From Eubacteriales bacterium (GTDB lineage Bacteria > Bacillota > Clostridia > Oscillospirales > Acutalibacteraceae), in assembly GCA_030533225.1 (NCBI GenBank), contig JAUNJO010000008.1, forward strand, positions 1-46,294: a stretch of DNA of 46,294 nt. The letters run 5' to 3'. The position numbers and the translations under genes are program-made. A model generated the notes under the pieces. The model searched no databases. It was not told where the DNA came from and saw only the letters and a list, made by a program, of their open reading frames with translations. Positions 40,709 through 46,294 of the stretch are shown in pieces (position 1 is the stretch's first letter; every line of letters starts with the position of its first letter).

Positions 40709-42187
40709 ATGGATGAAAAAACCGCAAAAATTCCTTCTCTGAAAGAGTTTAAGGAAACCCGAAAGGAAAGGGACGCTCACTCTCAGCGCAGTTCAAGTAT
40801 GCAGACAAAAAGACAGCTTGAGAAGAGCCTGGGAAGAGATAAATCCCCCCGCAAAAATGATGAGGGCAAGTCCGCAAGTCGCCAAAAAACAAATAAAAAT
40901 GATATTGCCCACAAGAGAAAAAGGCAGGCTTCATCGGATACACAGCGAGTTACCGAATATCCGTCACCTCAGCGTGAGCGTCAAAGGACACCTCAGCCAA
41001 AGCCCCGCACCTATGTGCGCGATACTTTAGCCCAAAACTCCCAGCCTCAAAAGCGTGAGAGTTACCGTGATGAACCGCTGCGTCAGTATCGCTCACAGGA
41101 AGTTCGTCGGGAAAGGCCTGCTTATTCCGAAGACCGGGTCCGTCGCAGAACAACTGCTCAGCAAAGCGACAGAAGACAATCCGCCCAAAACACACGCAGA
41201 AGGCCTCAAAATCCGCCTGAAAAGAGAACTTCTCAGGTTTCAAAACCCCGAAAGCCAATCAGCCCCAGAATGAGAAAAATAAGAAATGTTATGGTTTACA
41301 TTTCTTTGATTTTGGCGGTTTTGGTTGTGGGTTTGGTGCTTTCGCTCACGGTGTTATTCAAAACCGAGGAAATTATCGTAACCGGTAACGGCAAATACTC
41401 CGCACAGGAGATTATCGAGGCAAGCGGCCTTGCTTACGGTGAAAATATCTTCACCGCCTCCAAGAGCAGAGCTTCAGGCAGAATTGAAAAGGCATATCCC
41501 ATGATTGAGGATGCCCATGTATATTTCTCAATTCCAAACGCAATAAAGATTGACCTCACCATGGCAAAACCTGCTTATATGGTTGAATCCGTGGGCGGTT
41601 TCTACACAGTCAGCGACAAGGGAAAGATTCTTGAGGTGAGCGCCACCGATGATGAAGCAAAAGTTCCCATCATAGAGGGCGTTGAGTTTAAGGCTAAGAC
41701 ACCGGGAGAGTATCTCGAATACGAATCCGACATAGTCACAAGCGCCCTTGAGGAAATATTTGTGTCGTTCAGGGAACTGGGATGCAAGAACATCACAGCG
41801 GTAAATGTTGAGACATCGGAGAGCGGAACCGTGAAATTCCGCTATGTTTACGACAACCGAATTGTGGTGTATCTGGGCGCGCCCGATCACCTCTCCTACA
41901 AAATTCACACCGCAGATACCATACTTCGTGAAAAGATTGATACGGAAAACAGTACCGTTGCCGGCGAGCTTGATGTTTCCAAGAGCTACGATACCAAGAA
42001 GTCCTACTTCAACGAATATACGATTTTGGCAGGAAATGTTCCTCCGGCTACTGCCCCCGAGGGCAGTGAACCAACTACAGCCTCACAGGAAACCACATCG
42101 GCGTACGAGGATAACTACGACTTAAGCGGCGATACGGATTATTACGGCGATTATGGGGATTCAAACTATTCAGACGACGGTGAATAA
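40709..42187 (+). CDS. divIB: FtsQ/DivIB-type division protein with long basic N-terminus
   Basis: Bitopic divisome protein linking FtsL/DivIC to septal wall synthesis. At 492 residues it is far longer than the usual 250-300. Residues 1-190 are a disordered, Arg/Gln/Ser/Lys-rich cytoplasmic region; a transmembrane helix lies at about 194-217; the POTRA domain (KTEEIIVTGNGKYSAQEII, IPNAIKIDLTMAKPAYMV) follows to about 290, then the FtsQ beta domain; the last 50 residues are Thr/Ser/Asp/Tyr-rich and acidic. Position between murA and ftsZ fits. AAAGGAGG precedes the ATG; a terminator follows. Confidence 0.92.
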   Translation: MDEKTAKIPSLKEFKETRKERDAHSQRSSSMQTKRQLEKSLGRDKSPRKNDEGKSASRQKTNKNDIAHKRKRQASSDTQRVTEYPSPQRERQRTPQPKPRTYVRDTLAQNSQPQKRESYRDEPLRQYRSQEVRRERPAYSEDRVRRRTTAQQSDRRQSAQNTRRRPQNPPEKRTSQVSKPRKPISPRMRKIRNVMVYISLILAVLVVGLVLSLTVLFKTEEIIVTGNGKYSAQEIIEASGLAYGENIFTASKSRASGRIEKAYPMIEDAHVYFSIPNAIKIDLTMAKPAYMVESVGGFYTVSDKGKILEVSATDDEAKVPIIEGVEFKAKTPGEYLEYESDIVTSALEEIFVSFRELGCKNITAVNVETSESGTVKFRYVYDNRIVVYLGAPDHLSYKIHTADTILREKIDTENSTVAGELDVSKSYDTKKSYFNEYTILAGNVPPATAPEGSEPTTASQETTSAYEDNYDLSGDTDYYGDYGDSNYSDDGE

Positions 42188-42204
42188 TACTGCGAACAAT
42201 TTGT

Positions 42205-42239
42205 GCTCCTGTCATAAGATTTGGCAGGAGCATTTCTTT
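42205..42239 (+). terminator. Terminator after divIB
   Basis: GCTCCTGTC (42205-42213) pairs with GGCAGGAGC (42223-42231), followed by ATTTCTTT. It separates ftsZ from the rest of the cluster. The gap up to 42454 also has an 8-bp inverted repeat (TGTAATAT 42386-42393 / ATATTACA 42414-42421) just before the ftsZ ribosome site; I find no clear ftsZ promoter there. Confidence 0.85.
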
Positions 42240-42454
42240 CGGCGTTTTTATTCTTTTTAAGCAAAATATCAATAGGATAAGGGCATATATCGAGCTGTTT
42301 TATAGTGAAAACAGAAAATTTTGCGTAAATTTTCAAATAATTGTTGAAATTGTGCTCTAAATATGTTACCTTAATATAGATGAATTGTAATATCCAATAA
42401 CTGTATGATTCCAATATTACATTTAAGCTTGTTATATTCAAGGAGGACGAGAAA

Positions 42455-43519
42455 ATGGCTTTTGAGTTACAGAATGAGAGAACAGATTACTTACCCGTTA
42501 TTAAGGTTATCGGCGTAGGCGGTGGCGGTGGCAATGCCATCAACCGAATGGTTAAAATGGAGGTTCGCAACGTTGAGTTCATCGCTATCAACACAGACGA
42601 GCATGTTCTCCGTTTCTCAAGCGCATCTCAGAAAATTCAGATTGGTGAGAAGGTTACTCGCGGTAAGGGCGCAGGCTCTCTCCCCGAGGTAGGCGCTAAG
42701 GCTGCCGAGGAAAACAAAGAGGAAATCGCTGATCTTCTCAAAGATACCGACATGGTATTCGTTACCGCAGGTATGGGCGGCGGCACAGGTACAGGTGCAG
42801 CTCCTGTTGTTGCTAAGATTGCAAAGGACATGGGCATCCTCACTGTTGCTGTTGTTACAAAGCCTTTCGCTTTCGAAGGTAAGAAGCGTATGGCTCAGGC
42901 TGAGCAGGGCATCGAGCAGCTCGCCGCATGCGTTGACTCCCTTATCGTTGTGCCCAACGAACGCTTGAAGTTTGTTTCCGAGCAGAGCATCACACTCCAG
43001 AACGCATTTACCATCGCTGACGATATTCTCCGTCAGGGTGTTCAGAGTATCTCCGACCTTATCGTTGTTCCCGGTCTTGTTAACCTTGACTTCGCTGATG
43101 TTACATCTATCATGAAGGATGCAGGCTACGCTCACATGGGTATCGGTAAAGCAACCGGTAAGGACAAGGCAATGGTAGCTGCTGACGCTGCTATCTCCAG
43201 CCCCTTGCTCGAGACTACTATCGACGGTGCAAAGGGTGTTATCATCAACATCACCGCTTCTCCTGATGTAAGCCTCGACGATATTGATGTTGCTTCCACC
43301 ATGATTTCCGACAAGGTTGCTGAGGATGCAAACATCATCTGGGGTGCTGTTGTCAACGAGGAGATGAAGGACGAAATCAGCGTTACCGTTATCGCAACCG
43401 GCTTTGCAGGTGCAGAGAAAGTTAAGGTTGGCGCAACCGCTAAGGCAGAGACCAAGGCTGATACCACCGATGACGATGATGACAACTTCTACGATATTAT
43501 GTCTATCTTCAACAAGTAA
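42455..43519 (+). CDS. ftsZ: Cell division protein FtsZ, atypical C-terminus
   Basis: Tubulin-like GTPase that forms the Z ring. The 354 residues have [13 protein letters not shown], the GTP signature GGGTGTG at 108-114, NERLKF and the T7 loop region with NLDFADV. The C-terminal linker is short, and the end reads [15 protein letters not shown] rather than the usual D(I)PxFLR-type peptide that binds FtsA, SepF and ZipA-like partners. Codon use is strongly biased to the C/T-ending codons of highly expressed genes. AAGGAGGA precedes the ATG. A terminator lies on each side, so it is its own transcription unit. Confidence 0.97.
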   Translation: MAFELQNERTDYLPVIKVIGVGGGGGNAINRMVKMEVRNVEFIAINTDEHVLRFSSASQKIQIGEKVTRGKGAGSLPEVGAKAAEENKEEIADLLKDTDMVFVTAGMGGGTGTGAAPVVAKIAKDMGILTVAVVTKPFAFEGKKRMAQAEQGIEQLAACVDSLIVVPNERLKFVSEQSITLQNAFTIADDILRQGVQSISDLIVVPGLVNLDFADVTSIMKDAGYAHMGIGKATGKDKAMVAADAAISSPLLETTIDGAKGVIINITASPDVSLDDIDVASTMISDKVAEDANIIWGAVVNEEMKDEISVTVIATGFAGAEKVKVGATAKAETKADTTDDDDDNFYDIMSIFNK

Positions 43520-43536
43520 TTTTACTTAAATATCTG

Positions 43537-43566
43537 AGACAGTCTCTTTTGAGGCTGTCTTTTTTT
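43537..43566 (+). terminator. Terminator after ftsZ
   Basis: AGACAGTCTC (43537-43546) pairs with GAGGCTGTCT (43551-43560) around a TTTT loop, followed by a six-T run. Confidence 0.95.
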
Positions 43567-43632
43567 ATGCTTTATGAATTAATCTTTCCCTGTTGCCAAT
43601 AATTATTTTATAAGAATACAGGGGGAGATTAT

Positions 43633-44418
43633 TTGCAGTATAATAAGGTTGAAATCTGCGGAGTGAATACCGCAAATCTTCGGGTGCTCAAGGAAAGTGA
43701 AAAGCGGGAACTCCTCAAAATAATTAAAGAGGGTAACGAGCATGAGAAAAAAATCGCCCGGGATAAGATGGTGGAGGGAAATCTCCGCCTGGTGCTTTCT
43801 GTGGTGCAGAGATTCTCCGGCCGAGGCGAAGCCCTGGATGACCTCTTTCAGGTGGGCGTAATTGGACTTCTGAAGGCAATCGACAACTTTAACCCGGAGT
43901 TTGACCTGAAATTCAGTACCTACGGAGTACCCATGATTTTGGGCGAAATTAAGCGCTTTTGCCGTGATAATAACCCTGTGCGTGTCAGCCGAAGTATGCG
44001 TGACACCGCCTACCATGCTATGCAGATAAAGGAAGCATTGACGGCAAAGAACGGAAAAGAACCGACTGTGGAGGAAATAGCAAAAGAAATGGATGTTCAG
44101 AAGGAACAGGTGGTGATTGCTCTTGAGGCTGTGGTTGAGCCTGTGTCTCTTTATGAGCCTGTATTCACCGACGGCAACGATACCATATATGTAATGGATC
44201 AGGTTGGCGGTTCAGAGAGCGATTCCGATTGGCTTGACGAAATTGCACTTCGTCAGTCTCTGCAAAAACTTTCCGAGCGTGAAAGGAAGATTTTGGGACT
44301 CAGATTCTTCAGGGGCAAAACTCAAATGGAGGTAGCAAAGGAAATCGGCATTTCCCAAGCCCAAGTGAGCCGCATTGAAAAAACCGCCCTTGAAACAATT
44401 AAAAAGGAAGCTTTTTAG
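43633..44418 (+). CDS. sigG: RNA polymerase sporulation sigma factor SigG
   Basis: Late forespore sigma factor. The 261 residues start MQYNKVEICGVNTANLRVL, the hallmark SigG N-terminus (NKVEICGV), then region 2 (DDLFQVGVIGLLKAIDNF, KFSTYGVPMILGEIKRF), the SigG/SigF-type DNNPVRVSRSMRD, PVSLYEP and IYVMDQ, and region 4 (GKTQMEVAKEIGISQAQVSRIE). The start is TTG with GGGGGAGAT 5 nt upstream. In Bacillus sigG follows spoIIGA-sigE near ftsZ; here those two genes are missing between ftsZ and sigG. No sigma-F-type promoter could be assigned with confidence in the 66-bp gap after the ftsZ terminator. Confidence 0.96.
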   Translation: MQYNKVEICGVNTANLRVLKESEKRELLKIIKEGNEHEKKIARDKMVEGNLRLVLSVVQRFSGRGEALDDLFQVGVIGLLKAIDNFNPEFDLKFSTYGVPMILGEIKRFCRDNNPVRVSRSMRDTAYHAMQIKEALTAKNGKEPTVEEIAKEMDVQKEQVVIALEAVVEPVSLYEPVFTDGNDTIYVMDQVGGSESDSDWLDEIALRQSLQKLSERERKILGLRFFRGKTQMEVAKEIGISQAQVSRIEKTALETIKKEAF

Positions 44419-44425
44419 CCCCGTG

Positions 44426-44459
44426 AGAGCAGTGAATATTCCACTGCTCTTTACTTTTT
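44426..44459 (+). terminator. Terminator after sigG
   Basis: AGAGCAGTG (44426-44434) pairs with CACTGCTCT (44442-44450), followed by TTACTTTTT. Confidence 0.9.
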
Positions 44460-44507
44460 CGAGGCTTTGTGATAACATATTGTATTATTGAAAGAAAGGG
44501 TGAGAGT

Positions 44508-45245
44508 GTGGCTTACGAAACTTTTGCGGACTATTATGATCTGCTGACAGACAACGTGGGTTATAAAGCAAGAGCTGATTATATTGAGAAGCATTTTGAG
44601 AATATAGGCCACGATATGGGACTCACTCTTGATCTGGCTTGCGGCACAGGATCACTCACCCTTGAACTTAAAAAGCGCGGTGTGGACATTTACGGCATAG
44701 ATGCTTCTGCCGAAATGCTCTCTCAGGCAATGCAAAAAGCTTATGAGGCGGATGAATCCATACTGTATCTCTGTCAAAAAATGCAGTCAATCGACCTTTA
44801 CGGCACAATAGATACCTGCCTTTGCACCCTTGACAGTATCAATCATCTGACCGATATAGCGGATGTTAAAAAGACCTTTGAGCGTGTCTCCCTCTTTATG
44901 AATCCGAATGGAGTTTTCCTCTTTGATGTGAATACTCCCTACAAGCACGAAAAGGTGCTTTCGGACAACGTATTTGTTTTTGATACCGAGGAGGTTTATT
45001 GCGTTTGGCAGAATACTCCGAGGGAGGATAATATCACAGATATTACCCTTGATTTCTTCATCCCCGAGGGTGAGAATTACTACCGAATGAGCGAAGAATT
45101 TTCCGAAAGGGCGTATCCTTTGGAAGTGCTCCGAAAACTCCTTGAGGACGCAGGCTTTGAGGTGGTTTCGGTCTTTGGAGATATGACCTTTGAAGCACCG
45201 AAAGAGGATGAACAGAGATTAATTATCACAGCGCGAAAGCTTTGA
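44508..45245 (+). CDS. Class I SAM-dependent methyltransferase (substrate unknown)
   Basis: Cytoplasmic methyltransferase of the UbiE/YqeM-like superfamily. I choose the GTG at 44508 (245 aa, MAYETFADYYDLLT), 7 nt after AAAGGG. SAM motif I is LDLACGTGSLTLEL, the ribose-binding acidic residue is in YGIDASAEML, and the post-I motif CTLDSINHLTD is present. The YxxFAxxYDxLT start is common in small uncharacterised firmicute methyltransferases. The hslO gene follows after 28 nt, probably in the same transcript. The substrate cannot be told. Confidence 0.88.
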   Translation: MAYETFADYYDLLTDNVGYKARADYIEKHFENIGHDMGLTLDLACGTGSLTLELKKRGVDIYGIDASAEMLSQAMQKAYEADESILYLCQKMQSIDLYGTIDTCLCTLDSINHLTDIADVKKTFERVSLFMNPNGVFLFDVNTPYKHEKVLSDNVFVFDTEEVYCVWQNTPREDNITDITLDFFIPEGENYYRMSEEFSERAYPLEVLRKLLEDAGFEVVSVFGDMTFEAPKEDEQRLIITARKL

Positions 45246-45273
45246 GAATATAATAATAAAGGAAAGAATATAT

Positions 45274-46155
45274 ATGGATAAGATTATAAGATGTATCACA
45301 AGCGACGGTGCGGTTATGGCATCGGCTATTGATTCCTCCGAAATTTGCTATACTGCACAGAAGCTCCACCGTACCTCCAATGTTGCAACTGCCGCCTTGG
45401 GCAGACTTTTGACCGCAGCTTCAATGATGGGCGCACAGCTCAAGCAAAAGGAAGCCACCGTCAGCCTTAGAGTTGCAGGTGACGGTCCTCTGGGCGTGGT
45501 CATTGCCGCTTCCGACAGTGACGGCTATGTTAAGGGTTATGTAGAAAACGGCGGTTGTCCCACAGAGCATTACGAAAACGGCAAAATCAATGTTTCGGCA
45601 GGTGTGGGCAAAAACGGTGTCCTGAATGTCATGAAAAAGTTTCGCGACGCTGACCCCTATATCGGTCAGGTACCCCTTGTCAGCGGTGAAATTGCCGAGG
45701 ACATCACCTCATACTACGCAACAAGCGAACAGCTCCCCACAATCTGTGCATTGGGAGTTCTTGTGGATAAGGATAAGGGCACAGTGCTTTTCGCAGGAGG
45801 ACTTTTGGTTCAGCTTCTCCCCGGTGCATTTGAGGATACTATCGAGAAACTCGAGGAGAATGTGAAGCACTTAAGACCTGTCACCACAATGCTCGGGGAG
45901 GGAATGAGCCCTCTCGATATGTGCAAAGAGATACTCAAAGGCTTTGAGGTTGAAGTTTTGGACGAAATGCCCGTAGGCTACCGCTGCGGCTGTTCAAGGG
46001 AATCTCTTGAGAATGTGATTATGGGCATGCCCGAGGAGGAAATTCGTGCTTTGCCTGAGGAAAACGGCATTGCAAGTGCAAGCTGTCACTTTTGCAATAA
46101 GCACTATATTTTCACTCGCGATGATCTTGAAGAGATTATAAAGAAGAAAAAATAA
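45274..46155 (+). CDS. hslO: Redox-regulated chaperone Hsp33
   Basis: Holdase activated by oxidation: zinc is released when its four cysteines form disulfides. The 293 residues start MDKIIRCITSDGAVMASAIDSSE and include RVAGDGPLGVVIAASD, GQVPLVSGEIAEDITSYYA and EQLPTICALGVLVDKD. The C-terminal switch has CGCS and CHFCNKHY, the CxC...CxxC zinc site. A probable tRNA promoter follows 28 bp after the stop. In an anaerobe it likely protects against oxygen exposure. Confidence 0.97.
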   Translation: MDKIIRCITSDGAVMASAIDSSEICYTAQKLHRTSNVATAALGRLLTAASMMGAQLKQKEATVSLRVAGDGPLGVVIAASDSDGYVKGYVENGGCPTEHYENGKINVSAGVGKNGVLNVMKKFRDADPYIGQVPLVSGEIAEDITSYYATSEQLPTICALGVLVDKDKGTVLFAGGLLVQLLPGAFEDTIEKLEENVKHLRPVTTMLGEGMSPLDMCKEILKGFEVEVLDEMPVGYRCGCSRESLENVIMGMPEEEIRALPEENGIASASCHFCNKHYIFTRDDLEEIIKKKK

Positions 46156-46182
46156 TTTTTCGAAAAAAGTTTTGAAAAACTA

Positions 46183-46211
46183 TTGACTTTTTCGCAGTAA
46201 TGATGTATCAT
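46183..46211 (+). promoter_or_regulatory. Promoter of the tRNA-Val gene
   Basis: TTGACT (46183-46188), 17-bp spacer, TATCAT (46206-46211), about 31 bp before the tRNA 5' end. No clear hslO terminator lies between. Confidence 0.75.
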
Positions 46212-46241
46212 AATACGCGTCACGAAAAATGGCAACCATGT

Positions 46242-46294
46242 GGGAGCATAGCTCAGCTGGGAGAGCATCTGCCTTACAAGCAGAGGGTCACAGG
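46242..46294 (+). tRNA. tRNA-Val (anticodon UAC), cut by window end
   Basis: The sequence starts GGGAGCA with D-arm GCTCAGCTGGGAGAGC and anticodon stem TCTGC/GCAGA enclosing CTTACAA, whose middle is TAC, reading valine GUA codons. The T arm and acceptor 3' strand lie outside the window. Confidence 0.93.

Noticed and set aside
1..46294. CRISPR array, prophage, transposase or rRNA
   Set aside because: No regularly spaced repeats, integrase, transposase or rRNA sequence was seen on either strand.

Overview
The window is chromosomal DNA from a low-to-mid GC, endospore-forming member of the Clostridia, most likely Oscillospirales/Ruminococcaceae. The reasons are: forespore genes (gpr, sigG), Firmicutes-type operons (glmU-prs-pth-mfd; phoH-ybeY-era-yqzL-recO; ylxM-ffh-rpsP-khpA-rimM-trmD; a dcw cluster with a PASTA-bearing SpoVD-type PBP), Gram-positive HPr with His15 and Ser46, consensus sigma-A promoters, and two secreted proteins ending in type I dockerins, which suggests a cellulosome- or amylosome-like surface assembly. 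I see no phage, IS element or CRISPR array. The assignment rests on gene content only.

Layout. 1-1358 (-): 5' part of ppdK, cut by the window edge just before its phosphohistidine loop. 1686-7675 (+): a GlmU-type nucleotidyltransferase without the acetyltransferase half, prs, pth, mfd. 7759-11093 (+): accessory secreted genes (SurA/PrsA-like lipoprotein, Thr/Pro-rich single-pass protein, CHAP-SH3-dockerin protein). 11315-12685 (+): asnS, behind a large inverted repeat. 12916-14769 (-): papain-like protease with dockerin. 14899-15783 (+): gpr, divergent from the protease, with a sigma-G-like promoter. 15826-21573 (-): phoH-ybeY-era-yqzL-recO-mutS2. 21881-26614 (+): ylxM-ffh, rpsP-khpA, a leucine-rich-repeat surface protein lodged inside the operon, rimM-trmD. 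26847-30602 (+): HPr, uvrC-rsmD-coaD and a SepIVA/DivIVA-like coiled-coil protein. 31064-43519 (+): dcw cluster mraZ-rsmH-ftsL-spoVD-(small Mur-ligase-like fragment)-mraY-ftsW-murG-murA-divIB-ftsZ. 43633-46155 (+): sigG, a SAM methyltransferase, hslO. 46242-end: truncated tRNA-Val.

How the genes work together. The dcw block makes lipid I and lipid II (mraY, murG), commits UDP-GlcNAc to muramic acid (murA), and polymerises and cross-links the wall at the septum (ftsW, spoVD) under the FtsZ/FtsL/DivIB divisome. The complete Mur ligases murD, murE and murF are absent, and the slot where murE/murF usually sit holds a 149-residue protein that resembles part of a MurE central domain without its ATP-binding loop. 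The translation and targeting block couples SRP, 16S processing and tRNA modification. gpr and sigG serve forespore development and germination.

Most worth a second look: the Mur-ligase-like fragment; four 10-bp-spaced AGTG-like boxes at the mraZ promoter; the 123-bp inverted-repeat element before asnS; a probable AUU start for phoH; a SepIVA-like protein next to coaD; an LRR surface gene with its own promoter inside the rpsP-trmD operon; and dockerins on a CHAP hydrolase and a protease rather than on carbohydrate-active enzymes.
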